A DNA stretch of 53,730 nucleotides from Candidatus Zixiibacteriota bacterium (GCA_029860345.1 JAOUBJ010000014.1:1-53730), one strand, 5' to 3'. Counted from the stretch's first letter, positions 27,150 through 35,731 are shown. The notes: generated by a model from the sequence alone, not told the origin. Numbers and translations are program-made.

Positions 27150-27177
27150 AAGATATCACATCCGGACTATTTGTCAA
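27150..27177 (-). promoter_or_regulatory. Sigma-70-type promoter of the surface protein
   Basis: On the reverse strand, TTGACA (27172-27177) and TATCTT (27150-27155) are separated by 16 bases. This leaves a leader of about 135 bases before ATG 27009, which contains a GGAGT/ACTCC inverted pair. Confidence 0.55.
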
Positions 27178-27260
27178 GATAAACTGCGTAGGTTTAAGAT
27201 ATCAATCTGCCCTTAATCTACAGCTCAGTAGGTCGGGAGCCCTGTGCTCCTGACGAAAAT

Positions 27261-27341
27261 GTCGAAACCCGCCTTCGGCGGTCCTGCGGACCAGGGGTTT
27301 CGACCTACGAAGTTCATGGTTCGACTCCGCTCACCATGAGG
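27261..27341 (+). repeat. Composite repeat, copy 1: three-way-junction-like hairpin plus 29-bp element
   Basis: Outer arms GTCGAAACCC (27261-27270) and GGGTTTCGAC (27295-27304) enclose two small hairpins, CCGCC-TTC-GGCGG and GTCC-TGC-GGAC. The 29-bp element follows at 27313-27341. The second copy at 28323-28403 is nearly identical. Confidence 0.85.
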
Positions 27342-27491
27342 TGGCCACGAGCGGAGTCGAAGGATGAACAGATTACACCATCCTGCGCAAGCAGTAGGTC
27401 ACAGTTAAGTGTGAGAAGGCTTGACTACATGTGGCCTGTTTACTATTATACAAATCAGAATCGTGCATCCATTTTATGAGGGAGTCGAACT

Positions 27492-27656
27492 ATGGCACAG
27501 ATCAAATCGGGAGATCGATGCGCAGATTGCACCCATTGCAAAGTATGGTCTACTGATCACAGTAAGGCATCGTGTAACCTGCATAGCGACCAGGGGTTTC
27601 ACCCAGACCGACCTGCACCGGCTAGATGCGTCAACAAAGTAACCCGGAAGTTCTAG
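27492..27656 (+). CDS. Cysteine-rich microprotein (54 aa)
   Basis: A 54-residue frame with GGAG seven bases upstream of ATG 27492. It reads as a small metal-binding-like protein with Cys10, Cys13, Cys16, Cys28 and Cys46 (RCADCTHCKVW, ASCNLH, ARCVNK), a compact CxxCxxC cluster plus two more Cys and several His. No signal peptide. The layout suits a zinc- or Fe-S-binding knuckle, but I do not recognise the family. It lies 59 bp upstream of the Sel1-repeat gene on the same strand. Confidence 0.6.
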   Translation: MAQIKSGDRCADCTHCKVWSTDHSKASCNLHSDQGFHPDRPAPARCVNKVTRKF

Positions 27657-27715
27657 TCCACATCATTACGCACCGGCTATAAGGGGAAAGAATCTAGTCA
27701 ATCTAGGGAGTTACT

Positions 27716-28255
27716 ATGAGTGATAGAGAGAGATTTGAGAGGCTTTTGCTTGATGCAGAACAAGGAGATGCTGAAGCACAGTATGAAGTGGGCAAAATGT
27801 ATGCTATGGGTGCTGGGGTTGAGGCGAACCAGGAAGAGGCCGTCAAGTGGTTTCACAAAGCTGCTGACCAAGATCATGTAATTGCGCAGCACAATCTGGG
27901 CGTAAGTTACCGAAAAGGGGTTGGTGTCAAAGCCAATGACGTTGAATCTGTCAAATGGTACCGTTTGTCAGCTGAACAAGGGGACTTCGATGCTCAGCTT
28001 AGTTTGGCCTCCATGTATACTGACGGAAGAGGAGTTTCGAAGAATCTGACCGAGGCATTCAATTGGTGTCGCAAATCGGCTCAACAAGGAAATCCCTCGG
28101 CTCAATTCTATTTAGGTAGAATGTATGTTTACGGTTATGGAGTTAACTCTGACCTAGACATGGCTATGGAGTGGCTTCGTAGGGCATCAGAGCAAGGAAA
28201 CAGTGAAGCGCAGTCTTTAATGGATGCACTATTAAACGGGATTGATTTCTCCTGA
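27716..28255 (+). CDS. Sel1-like repeat protein
   Basis: A 179-residue soluble protein built of about four Sel1-like (TPR-related) repeats of about 36 residues: GDAEAQYEVGKMYAMGAGV, HVIAQHNLGVSYRKGVGV, FDAQLSLASMYTDGRGV and PSAQFYLGRMYVYGYGV, each followed by an A-x-x-W-helix (EAVKWFHKAADQ and similar). Such solenoids mediate protein-protein contacts. No signal peptide is present, so it should act in the cytoplasm. GGGAG precedes ATG 27716. Base composition is more AT-rich than the surrounding metabolic genes, which fits an acquired accessory gene. Confidence 0.88.
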   Translation: MSDRERFERLLLDAEQGDAEAQYEVGKMYAMGAGVEANQEEAVKWFHKAADQDHVIAQHNLGVSYRKGVGVKANDVESVKWYRLSAEQGDFDAQLSLASMYTDGRGVSKNLTEAFNWCRKSAQQGNPSAQFYLGRMYVYGYGVNSDLDMAMEWLRRASEQGNSEAQSLMDALLNGIDFS

Positions 28256-28513
28256 GGCGGACACGATACAGCTTAGGGATTAGTGAGCACACTGTAGCCT
28301 GAGTGTCGATTCAGACGAACCTGTCGAAACCCGCCTTCGGCGGTCCTACGGACCAGGGGTTTCGACCTACGAATTTCATGGTTCGACTCCGCTCACCATG
28401 AGGCGGACACGAGCCTCCCCTGAGCTGCACGCCTGCAAATCCCCGGCGCGCAAAGCGCATGAAAGTGATTTATCACTGCGCGGAGCGCATGAAACCCGTT
28501 TTTGGGTGGTTTA
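28256..28513. other. Intergenic region with second composite repeat
   Basis: Contains the composite repeat 28323-28403 and a short inverted repeat around GATTTATCACT/GGTTTATCACC (28471-28518). No gene seen. It separates the convergent Sel1 gene and mntP. Confidence 0.6.
28323..28403 (+). repeat. Composite repeat, copy 2
   Basis: Almost the same sequence as 27261-27341. The inner stem GTCC/GGAC is kept while its loop changes from TGC to TAC. It includes the third copy of the 29-bp element at 28375-28403. Confidence 0.85.
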
Positions 28514-29065
28514 TCACCACACCGTCTTGATCGCCAACCCGATCAGGATCAGGCCGCCGAGGATACCTGCCTGGCGAGAAAAACGCAGACCCAAAGCACG
28601 ACCGAACGACAGGCCAAGCACAGTCATCCCGGCCGCGACGACGCCGATAATCAAGGCCGGATTCAATATCGCCGTGCCGACCAAGGCCAGAGACAGTCCG
28701 GCCGCCAACGCATCGATCGATGTCGCGAACATGAGGACAATCAACGAAGCGCCGCGCGTTGGGTCCCCTGTCCACTCCCGTTGTTCAGGTTTGAGATGCT
28801 CGTAAATGGCATGGCTCCCGATGGCGAACAAGATCAACGCGGCCAACCAATGACCCAACGAGCCGACCCAACCCGAAATTACACCACCGGCATACCAGCC
28901 GACAATAGGCATCCCGAACTGCGCGAAACCGAAATGCCACGACAGCCGAAACACCGTCCAGCGCTCCAGATGGCCCATCCGTATTCCCACCACGATGGCA
29001 ACGGCGAAGGCATCAAAAGCCAGCGCGAAGGCCAGGATGACTATGTTGGTCAGGTCGGTCGAAAT
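28514..29065 (-). CDS. mntP: MntP-type manganese efflux pump, apparent ATT start codon
   Basis: A polytopic membrane protein of 183 residues with six hydrophobic segments, of the MntP family that exports Mn2+. The paired motif of the family is present: ALAFDAFAVAI near the N-terminus and ATSIDALAAGLSL in the second half, each with the conserved Asp. GTG 28990 would start inside the first helix and lose half the motif. In frame upstream, the coding signal continues to ATT 29063-29065, with GAGAGGA eight bases before it, and the resulting length is the family norm. No ATG/GTG/TTG lies between the upstream stop and this point. ATT initiation is rare but known (infC, pcnB). Substrate is inferred from family. 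Confidence 0.75.
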   Translation of the reverse strand: MSTDLTNIVILAFALAFDAFAVAIVVGIRMGHLERWTVFRLSWHFGFAQFGMPIVGWYAGGVISGWVGSLGHWLAALILFAIGSHAIYEHLKPEQREWTGDPTRGASLIVLMFATSIDALAAGLSLALVGTAILNPALIIGVVAAGMTVLGLSFGRALGLRFSRQAGILGGLILIGLAIKTVW

Positions 29066-29254
29066 CTGCGCTGTCCTCTCGTCTGTGACTTGGTGTCAAG
29101 CCTGTCAATCGGTGTAGAATACCGATCTCGATCTGTTTAAGCAACCGTCAATCTATGAGCGGGTTATTGAAGAGCCCACTTGCCGCTGCGCTCCAGATGC
29201 AGTAGGGCGGGGTCCGTCTTCGCCTGCGCGCCGCGGCGTGGACCCGCTGGAATT

Positions 29255-29284
29255 GGCAGGTCTCTAACAGAAGAGAGACCTGCC
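29255..29284. repeat. Copy of the CAGGTCTC/GAGACCTG hairpin family
   Basis: GGCAGGTCTCT pairs with AGAGACCTGCC. It is followed by CTACAA, as in the 24061 copy. Confidence 0.75.
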
Positions 29285-29298
29285 CTACAAAAGCAGAT

Positions 29299-29327
29299 GG
29301 ATGCCGGTTCGAAGTCCGGCATGACAG
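29299..29327 (+). repeat. Variant of the 28-bp hairpin repeat
   Basis: Begins GGATGCCGG and ends CCGGCATGACAG, as at 17770. The centre is TTCGAAGT instead of ATCAAGT. Confidence 0.75.
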
Positions 29328-29501
29328 AAGTTGGGCGTAAAGCAGGGGGAAGCGAATTGTCAGGTTACCTGTGTCGGGCGGGTCGCCCAACACCACCAAA
29401 GACAGCCGGCAGGCCTTTGCCGGCCGCTAACCACATGAAATAACAACAGATAGCAGGTGCTCGGGAACAAATCCAGGCTGCCGACAATTATAGTAAATAA
29501 T

Positions 29502-29532
29502 ACTTTACATTTTTGTAAGGTTTTCGTATAAA
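29502..29532 (+). promoter_or_regulatory. Promoter and operator-like palindrome of the suf operon
   Basis: TTTACA (29504-29509) and TATAAA (29527-29532) are separated by exactly 17 bases, a good sigma-70 promoter about 40 bases before the first gene. Overlapping the -35 box is an 8-4-8 imperfect palindrome, ACTTTACA-tttt-TGTAAGGT (29502-29521), one mismatch from perfect. Its place and size suit the binding site of the Rrf2-type regulator encoded directly downstream, which would make the operon autoregulated. This is inference from position. Confidence 0.65.
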
Positions 29533-29572
29533 TAGGTGCCGGCTGCAAAAATGGACCGGCAAAGGAAATGAT

Positions 29573-30052
29573 TTGAGAATATCGGCCACCGAAGAATACG
29601 GATTGCGATGCCTTTTGGTACTGGCCCGACAAGGCCTGGACGGGCAAATGTCCATTGCCGATATCGCAACAGCCGAGGGGATTTCGGTGCCGTATGCTTC
29701 GAAATTGCTGGCCAAGATGCGCCAGGCCGGGTTGGTCAAGGCCGTTCGGGGGCGCAAGGGTGGCTTCTGTATCAGCAAGCAACCGGGCCAGGTCAATCTT
29801 CTGGAAGTGATTACTGTCCTGGGTGGACCGCTGCTTGATCCCGACCACTGTACCAAGCGGACCGGCCAACTTGAGGAATGTGTGCACACCGATCAATGTT
29901 CGGTGCATGACATTCTCGGCAGTCTGGCCGGTCAAATCGCCGGCTTCCTGGCCGGAAAGACGCTGGCCGATCTGGTGCACAACGAACGACTGATAACCCT
30001 GTCGGCTCTTACCGGCGACGACAAAGGGCGGCAGGCTGGGGACAGACCATAA
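29573..30052 (+). CDS. Rrf2-family Fe-S-sensing transcriptional regulator (IscR/SufR-like)
   Basis: A 159-residue regulator heading the suf operon. The N-terminal winged helix-turn-helix (RISATEEYGLRCLLVLAR, SIADIATAEGISVPYASKLLAKM, GLVKAVRGRKGGF) is characteristic. Cys93, Cys103 and Cys109 lie where IscR holds its three [2Fe-2S] ligands (Cys92, 98, 104), with a longer first gap. The C-terminal tail of about 40 residues is variable. The start is TTG 29573 with AAGGA seven bases upstream. It probably represses or activates the suf genes according to cluster occupancy. sufC follows 40 bp later. Confidence 0.88.
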   Translation: MRISATEEYGLRCLLVLARQGLDGQMSIADIATAEGISVPYASKLLAKMRQAGLVKAVRGRKGGFCISKQPGQVNLLEVITVLGGPLLDPDHCTKRTGQLEECVHTDQCSVHDILGSLAGQIAGFLAGKTLADLVHNERLITLSALTGDDKGRQAGDRP

Positions 30053-30092
30053 TGAACATGTTTGACCTACCTATATCGAGGATAATCCAATT

Positions 30093-30863
30093 ATGACCGA
30101 AAAGAAGCCTCTGTTTGAGTTCAAGAACATTCACGTTTCCGTTGAAGGTAACGAAGTCGTCAGCGGAGTGTCGTTGAAGATAGCAGCGGGTGAGATTCAT
30201 GCCATCATGGGACCCAACGGTTCCGGCAAGTCTTCCCTGTCGAACGCACTGATGGGTCACCCGGCTTACACCATCACCCAGGGTGAAGCGTTCATCGACG
30301 GTGTGAGTATTCTGGACATGGCGACCGACCAACGCTCGCAGGCCGGACTGTTTCTGGCTTTTCAGTATCCGCTGGCAATCCCGGGTGTGTCGGTGGCCAA
30401 CTTCATGCGGGCCGCGCTGAAATCGCACCGCGGCCCGGATGCCGATATGTCCGATTTCCGCAAACTGTTCAAAGCCGAGATGAAGGCGCTGTCGGTGGAT
30501 GAGTCCTTTGCCTCGCGTTATCTCAACGACGGTTTCTCCGGCGGCGAAAAGAAGCGGGTGGAAGTCTTGCAGATGTCGATTCTGAAGCCGCGCATCGCCC
30601 TTTTGGATGAAACCGACTCCGGGCTGGATATCGATGCTCTCAAGGTTGTCTCCAAGGGTATCAACCGCTTTAGCTCCGAAGAAAACGGAATCCTCCTGGT
30701 GACGCACTATCAGCGCCTGCTCAATTATGTCAAACCAAACTACGTCCATGTCATGATGGACGGCAAACTGGTCAAACATGGCGGCCCGGAACTCGCATTG
30801 AAACTGGAAGAGTCCGGCTATGACTGGGTGGAGGAAGAAACCAGCAGTAAGGCCGAGGTGTAA
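30093..30863 (+). CDS. sufC: Fe-S cluster assembly ATPase SufC
   Basis: A 256-residue ABC-type ATPase of the SufBCD scaffold, which powers Fe-S cluster assembly in the cytoplasm. Walker [10 protein letters not shown], the signature FSGGEKKR, Walker [12 protein letters not shown] and the His switch [10 protein letters not shown] are all intact. The length is the family norm and no membrane segments are present. GAGGA precedes ATG 30093. sufB starts two bases after the stop, so the two are translated together. Confidence 0.97.
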   Translation: MTEKKPLFEFKNIHVSVEGNEVVSGVSLKIAAGEIHAIMGPNGSGKSSLSNALMGHPAYTITQGEAFIDGVSILDMATDQRSQAGLFLAFQYPLAIPGVSVANFMRAALKSHRGPDADMSDFRKLFKAEMKALSVDESFASRYLNDGFSGGEKKRVEVLQMSILKPRIALLDETDSGLDIDALKVVSKGINRFSSEENGILLVTHYQRLLNYVKPNYVHVMMDGKLVKHGGPELALKLEESGYDWVEEETSSKAEV

Positions 30864-30865
30864 AC

Positions 30866-32299
30866 ATGTCCAACGATGTAAATCAGCGCAACCGGGACCT
30901 GGCCGAACTGGGTGAAGACTATGCCACCAAGTATGGTTTTCGCGATCCGGTGGACTATTTCCATAAAGGGGCGCGGGGGATCAACCATGAAGTAGTCGAG
31001 ATGATTTCCCAGATGAAAGGTGAGCCCAAGTGGATGTCCGAGATTCGCCACAATGCGCTCGACACTTTCAATTCCAAGCCGATGCCGGACTGGGCCAACA
31101 CCGAGATGCTCTCGGAAATCGATTTCGAGAACATTTACTACTTCATGAAACCGATCAAGGAGCAGCAGCAAAGCTGGGATGATGTTCCCGAGTATATCAA
31201 AAAGACATTTGACAAATTGGGCATACCCGAAGCTGAACGCAAGTTCCTCGGCGGTGTATCGGCGCAGTATGAGTCGGAAGTGGTGTATCACTCAATGCGC
31301 GAGGACCTCAAGAAGCAGGGCGTCATCTTTCTTGACATGGACAGCGCGCTACGTGAACAACCTGAGATCGTAAAGAAGTACTTCGGCAGTGTGATTCCGG
31401 CAACGGACAACAAGTTTGCGGCGTTGAATACGTCGGTCTGGTCCGGCGGGTCGTTCATCTATGTCCCCCCCGGTCTCAATGTAACAGTGCCGTTGCAGGC
31501 ATACTTCCGGATCAATGCAGAGAACATGGGGCAATTCGAGCGGACGCTGATCATTGCCGACAAGGGTTCGCGAGTGCATTATATCGAAGGCTGCACGGCT
31601 CCGGTCTATTCGACCAACTCGCTGCATTCGGCGGTGGTTGAACTGGTGGCGCTTGAGGGTGCTTATATCCGCTATACGACTATTCAGAACTGGGCGCGGA
31701 ACATCTTCAATCTCGTCACCAAACGCGCTTCGGCCTATCGCAATGCCACCGTTGAATGGGTTGATGGTAACATGGGATCGCGTCTGACCATGAAATACCC
31801 TTGCATCCAGCTTTTGGAGGAGGGAGCCAAGGGTGAGATTCTCTCGGTCGCCTTTGCCGGAACAGACCAGCATCAGGATACCGGGGCCAAGATGATTCAT
31901 GCCGCCCCGAATACCTCCTCGCGGATAACGTCCAAGTCTATTTCCAAGAACAACGGGCGCGCCTCATATCGCGGTTTGGTGAAAGTTCACAAGAAGATGC
32001 CGGGCGTCAAAGTCTCGGTTGAGTGCGATGCTCTTTTGATCGGAGAGGAAGCCCGGAGCGACACCTATCCGACCATGGAAATCGATCACGATCAGGTGAA
32101 GATAGAACACGAAGCCAGGGTGTCCAAAGTGGCCGAGGAGCAACTGTTTTATCTGTGCAGTCGTGGTTTGAGTGAGGACGATGCGCGCTTGTTGATAGTT
32201 AACGGTTTCATGGAGCCCTTCACCAAAGAACTTCCGCTGGAATACGCGGTGGAGCTAAACCGTCTTATCGAACTCGAAATGGAAGGATCCATAGGTTGA
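30866..32299 (+). CDS. sufB: Fe-S cluster scaffold protein SufB
   Basis: A 477-residue scaffold subunit of SufBCD. Typical landmarks are [27 protein letters not shown] near the N-terminus, [14 protein letters not shown], the beta-helix with [29 protein letters not shown] with the Cys thought to take sulfur, and [12 protein letters not shown] followed by [16 protein letters not shown]. The C-terminus [36 protein letters not shown] is also classic. The stop overlaps sufD (GGTTGATGAAC), evidence of translational coupling and that TGA is a real stop here. Confidence 0.97.
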   Translation: MSNDVNQRNRDLAELGEDYATKYGFRDPVDYFHKGARGINHEVVEMISQMKGEPKWMSEIRHNALDTFNSKPMPDWANTEMLSEIDFENIYYFMKPIKEQQQSWDDVPEYIKKTFDKLGIPEAERKFLGGVSAQYESEVVYHSMREDLKKQGVIFLDMDSALREQPEIVKKYFGSVIPATDNKFAALNTSVWSGGSFIYVPPGLNVTVPLQAYFRINAENMGQFERTLIIADKGSRVHYIEGCTAPVYSTNSLHSAVVELVALEGAYIRYTTIQNWARNIFNLVTKRASAYRNATVEWVDGNMGSRLTMKYPCIQLLEEGAKGEILSVAFAGTDQHQDTGAKMIHAAPNTSSRITSKSISKNNGRASYRGLVKVHKKMPGVKVSVECDALLIGEEARSDTYPTMEIDHDQVKIEHEARVSKVAEEQLFYLCSRGLSEDDARLLIVNGFMEPFTKELPLEYAVELNRLIELEMEGSIG

Positions 32300-33633
32300 T
32301 GAACAAAGAGACACAGGCCAATACCCAGGCAAGTGATTTTTCGATTCCTCGTCTGGCTCCGGCTCTGGAGCGCGGCCCCCGTTGGCTGCGCGACATTCGC
32401 AACCGTTCGCGGGATGTATTCAATAGTGCTCCCGTACCCCGTCGTGGATTGCATCTGTGGCGCTACACCGACCCGGCTAACTTCTTGATCGACCGGAGCC
32501 GCGTACAGGACACTGACTACGGTGAGAATTTTGGCGCTGTTGAGAAGATTGTGCAGGAACATCTTCGCCAGGGTAACCTCTCCGGTATCGCCACCGACCT
32601 GGCCGGACGTAAGATAGACTTTTTCGGTATTGACGACTTGATCGCGCAGGGCGTCACCATCACGCGACTGTCCGAAGCGGTCGAGGAACATCCGGAGTTG
32701 GTGGAAAGATACCTGTATCAATTGGTCAATTCCCAAACCGGCAAGTTTGAAGCCATGAATTCCGCCCTGTGGAATGATGGTATCTTTATATATGTGCCCG
32801 ACGGTGTGACGGTAACACAACCGCTGCATTTGTTGCGTGAGTCCGGTCTCGGCGGATCGGTTCAGTATCCACGGCTGCTGGTGGTTGTCGGCAAGAACGC
32901 GGAGTTGACGCTGATCGACGAATACGGCGGCGGTTCCACCGACCGCGACCAGGTATCCAGTAACGTCAACGGTGCGGTGGAGATTTTTGGTTTGGAAGAC
33001 AGTCGCTCACGATATGTCTTCCTGCAGCGCCAGGCCTCCGGCATGAACAGCTATCTTACCCACCGGGCGCGAATCGAGCAGGGAGCGCAGATGCTCACCG
33101 TGCCTCTCGCTTTCGGCGGTTCCATTGCCAAACAGAACTTCGGCGTCACGCTCAACGGGCGAGGGGCCGAAAGTGAAATGCAGGGACTTCTTTTCGGCTC
33201 CGGCCATCAGCAGGGTGACAACCACACGCTGCACATGCACACGTCCGGCGATACGCATTCGTCAATCAATTTTAAGGTGGTGCTGCGCGACCGCGCTCGC
33301 TCGGCTTATACCGGTCTGATACGTATTGAAGAAGATGCTCGTACCTGCGAAGCCTATCAGGAAAACCGGAATCTTCTGTTGAACCGGGATGCCCGCGCAC
33401 AGACGATACCGGAGCTTGAGATTCTGAACGAGGATGTTCGATGTTCGCACGGCGCGACAATCGGTCCGATTGACCCTCTTTCGGTGTTCTACCTTCAGTC
33501 GCGAGGCGTTGGCCTGGCTGATGCCGTGCGGATGATCGTCACCGGATTTGTAGCCTCTACTTTGACCAGCTTGCCGGAGGACCTTCGTATGAGGATCAAT
33601 GACTTCGTGGCTCAACGTTTGGAGCAGGAGTAG
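32296..33633 (+). CDS. sufD: Fe-S cluster assembly protein SufD
   Basis: A 445-residue SufB paralogue and partner in the SufBCD complex. The first 120 residues are divergent, as is usual. The beta-helix shows [20 protein letters not shown], then [38 protein letters not shown] and [14 protein letters not shown], and the C-terminal helical domain has [24 protein letters not shown]. It contains the conserved His in SHGAT. It overlaps sufB by four bases, and the Rieske gene follows two bases after its stop. Confidence 0.96.
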   Translation: MMNKETQANTQASDFSIPRLAPALERGPRWLRDIRNRSRDVFNSAPVPRRGLHLWRYTDPANFLIDRSRVQDTDYGENFGAVEKIVQEHLRQGNLSGIATDLAGRKIDFFGIDDLIAQGVTITRLSEAVEEHPELVERYLYQLVNSQTGKFEAMNSALWNDGIFIYVPDGVTVTQPLHLLRESGLGGSVQYPRLLVVVGKNAELTLIDEYGGGSTDRDQVSSNVNGAVEIFGLEDSRSRYVFLQRQASGMNSYLTHRARIEQGAQMLTVPLAFGGSIAKQNFGVTLNGRGAESEMQGLLFGSGHQQGDNHTLHMHTSGDTHSSINFKVVLRDRARSAYTGLIRIEEDARTCEAYQENRNLLLNRDARAQTIPELEILNEDVRCSHGATIGPIDPLSVFYLQSRGVGLADAVRMIVTGFVASTLTSLPEDLRMRINDFVAQRLEQE

Positions 33634-33635
33634 CC

Positions 33636-33947
33636 ATGAGTGCGTTTGTCCGGGTAGCCGACACCGCCGATATCCCACCGGGTGAGATGAAGTCGTTCAC
33701 GGTCGCACACCGACAGATTGTGGTTTGCAACATCGACAACGAGTTCTTTGCCCTGGCTGATGAGTGTTCGCATGATTCTGCGCCGATCAGCGACGGACAT
33801 TTGGATGAAGCTCGACTCGTCTGTCCTCGTCATGGCGCCACGTTCGATATCCGTTCCGGCCGGGCAACCGGACCACCGGCGGTGGTTGGTATCGACAAGT
33901 ACGAACTTAAGATCGAAGGCGAAGGTATTCTCGTCATGGTCCCATAG
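33636..33947 (+). CDS. Rieske-type [2Fe-2S] ferredoxin within the suf operon
   Basis: A 103-residue soluble Rieske protein. The cluster-binding boxes are intact: Cys44-x-His46 (DECSHDS) and Cys63-x2-His66 (VCPRHGATFD), 16 residues apart, with RSGRATGPPAV following. It resembles the ferredoxin subunits of aromatic dioxygenases, but no oxygenase is present. Position between sufD and sufS suggests it supplies electrons to, or monitors, cluster assembly, an arrangement known from other suf operons. It starts two bases after sufD. Confidence 0.9.
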   Translation: MSAFVRVADTADIPPGEMKSFTVAHRQIVVCNIDNEFFALADECSHDSAPISDGHLDEARLVCPRHGATFDIRSGRATGPPAVVGIDKYELKIEGEGILVMVP

Positions 33948-33977
33948 ACCGTGATGGTTTCCGGGTAGACAAGACAA

Positions 33978-35255
33978 ATGCAGACCAACGCGAACAATCG
34001 ATCAACGCAAGCGGCACAGGTCCAGTCTCGACTTGACATGAGCCGGATAAAAGCGGACTTTCCGATTCTCGAAGAGAAGATCAACGACCGACGATTGGTT
34101 TATCTCGACAGTGCGGCAACTTCACAGAAACCTCGTGTGGTGATCAACGCCGTCCTGGACTACTATCGACGCAAGAACGCTAACATCCATCGCGGCATTC
34201 ACTTTTTGGCCGAGAAAGCCACGGCGGCCTATGAGCATACGCGGGAGCGAGTGGCGCACTTTATCGGCGGCGTGGATCAGGCCGAGGTTATTTTTACGCG
34301 AGGCACTACCGAAGGGATCAACCTTGTCGCCTACACCTGGGCTGAAGAGAACATCGGCGAGGGTGACGAGATTGTCATCACCGAGATGGAACATCACGCC
34401 AATCTGGTGCCCTGGGTTGTTCTGGCTCAGAAGAAGCAGGCCAAGCTGAAGCGTATACCGATAACGATCTGCGGCCACCTGGATTTGAGCAACATCGATA
34501 ATATCATCACACCGAGGACAAAACTCGTTGCCGTGTCGCACATGTCAAACGTTCTTGGAACCATCAATCCTATCGAACAGCTGGCCGAACTGGCTCACAA
34601 GCAGGGCGCGGTCATCTTAGTCGACGGCGCGCAGGCGGTGCCGCACATGGCTGTGGACGTCAAAAAGCTGGGGGCCGATTTCTACACTTTTTCGTCCCAC
34701 AAAATGTTGGGGCCGACCGGCGTAGGTATTCTCTATGGTCGACTGGAACTACTGGAGGAGATGCCGCCTTTCAACATGGGTGGTGAGATGATCCGCGAAG
34801 TGCGCTTTGATCGTGTCACGTGGAACGAAGTTCCACACAAGTTCGAGGCAGGCACTCCGGATATTGCGAATGTCGTGGCTTTTGAAGCTGCCTTGACCTA
34901 CCTTGAAGAGCTGGGTATGGACAGAATTCGCGAACATGAAATTGCGCTCACCAGATATGCTATTGAACGATTGTCCGAATTGGACGGCATCGAGATACAG
35001 GGTCCGCAGGAGCCTGAGCAACGGGGTGGGGCAGTGAGCTTTACCGACCCCAACGTTCACCCGCATGACATAAGCACTTTTCTCGATACAAAAGGCATTG
35101 CCATTCGCGCCGGACACCATTGTGCTCAGCCGCTCATGCGAATCCTTGGCAAGGTTGCAACGGCGCGGGCATCACTTTATATTTACAACGACGAGGCAGA
35201 CATTGACGCTTTGGTCGAAGCGTTGACAGACATGAGGAGGTACTTCGGAGCATGA
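33978..35255 (+). CDS. sufS: Cysteine desulfurase SufS
   Basis: A 425-residue PLP enzyme that removes sulfur from cysteine for Fe-S assembly. Landmarks: YLDSAATSQKP, NIHRGIHFLAEKAT, FTRGTTEGINLVAY, EMEHHANLVPW, VDGAQAVPHM, the PLP lysine Lys242 in SSHKMLGPTG, and the persulfide Cys382 in RAGHHCAQP. The extra N-terminal stretch of about 20 Gln/Asn-rich residues is unusual, and Met21 is an alternative start, although ATG 33978 is the first in the frame. The stop overlaps sufU, its activating partner. Confidence 0.97.
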   Translation: MQTNANNRSTQAAQVQSRLDMSRIKADFPILEEKINDRRLVYLDSAATSQKPRVVINAVLDYYRRKNANIHRGIHFLAEKATAAYEHTRERVAHFIGGVDQAEVIFTRGTTEGINLVAYTWAEENIGEGDEIVITEMEHHANLVPWVVLAQKKQAKLKRIPITICGHLDLSNIDNIITPRTKLVAVSHMSNVLGTINPIEQLAELAHKQGAVILVDGAQAVPHMAVDVKKLGADFYTFSSHKMLGPTGVGILYGRLELLEEMPPFNMGGEMIREVRFDRVTWNEVPHKFEAGTPDIANVVAFEAALTYLEELGMDRIREHEIALTRYAIERLSELDGIEIQGPQEPEQRGGAVSFTDPNVHPHDISTFLDTKGIAIRAGHHCAQPLMRILGKVATARASLYIYNDEADIDALVEALTDMRRYFGA

Positions 35256-35731
35256 GCGAACCACTTGACGACATGTACCGTGATATCATCATGGATCACT
35301 TTCGTTCACCCCGCGGCAAAAAACCGCTTGAGCAGGTGGACATCAGTTCAGACGGCTCCAACCCGGCCTGCGGTGATGAGCTTGAGTTGAAGGTTCAAAT
35401 GGATGACGGCACCCTGAAGAACATTCACGTCGACTGTAAGGGATGTGCTATCTCCGTCGCATCCGGATCAATGCTGGCTGAGATCATCAAAGGTCGACCG
35501 CTTGAAGAGGCGCGACGCATTGCCGAATTGGTGCGGCGGATGCTGAAAGGCGAAGTGGTCGAACTGCCGGATGATCTCGGCGACATCGACGCCCTGCAGG
35601 GAGTGCGGCAGTTTCCGGTACGCATCAAGTGCGCCCTGCTGTCATGGGTGACGTTGATCGAGGGATTGAACAATTTTGAGAAAGGCCGTAGCGAAACCGA
35701 CAGTACGGTAACGACCGAAGATAACCAATAG
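35252..35731 (+). CDS. sufU: SufU, sulfur-transfer partner of SufS
   Basis: A 159-residue zinc-containing protein that takes the persulfide sulfur from SufS. The conserved ligands are present: Cys40 and Asp42 in NPACGDEL, Cys65 in CKGCAISVASGSML, and the C-terminal Cys in VRIKCALLSW. The 18-20 residue insertion before the last Cys (VRRMLKGE and around) is typical of SufU as opposed to IscU. It overlaps sufS by four bases. Confidence 0.95.
   Translation: MSEPLDDMYRDIIMDHFRSPRGKKPLEQVDISSDGSNPACGDELELKVQMDDGTLKNIHVDCKGCAISVASGSMLAEIIKGRPLEEARRIAELVRRMLKGEVVELPDDLGDIDALQGVRQFPVRIKCALLSWVTLIEGLNNFEKGRSETDSTVTTEDNQ

Larger units (their letters stand above)
27010..27491. other. Intergenic region: promoter plus composite repeat
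   Basis: From left to right this gap holds the promoter of the reverse-strand surface protein, a hairpin-rich composite repeat (27261-27341), and about 120 bases of unique sequence before the Cys-rich microprotein. A frame open at 27421 overlaps the microprotein in another frame and I do not count it. Confidence 0.6.
29066..29500. repeat. Intergenic dispersed-repeat region
   Basis: Apart from the mntP leader this gap contains a GTAGGGCGGGGTCC...GGACCCGC-type segment (about 29201-29248), the hairpin GGCAGGTCTCT/AGAGACCTGCC (29255-29284), a variant of the 28-bp hairpin (29299-29327) and an imperfect GGCAGGCC/GGCCGC pair near 29408. I see no gene. Confidence 0.6.
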
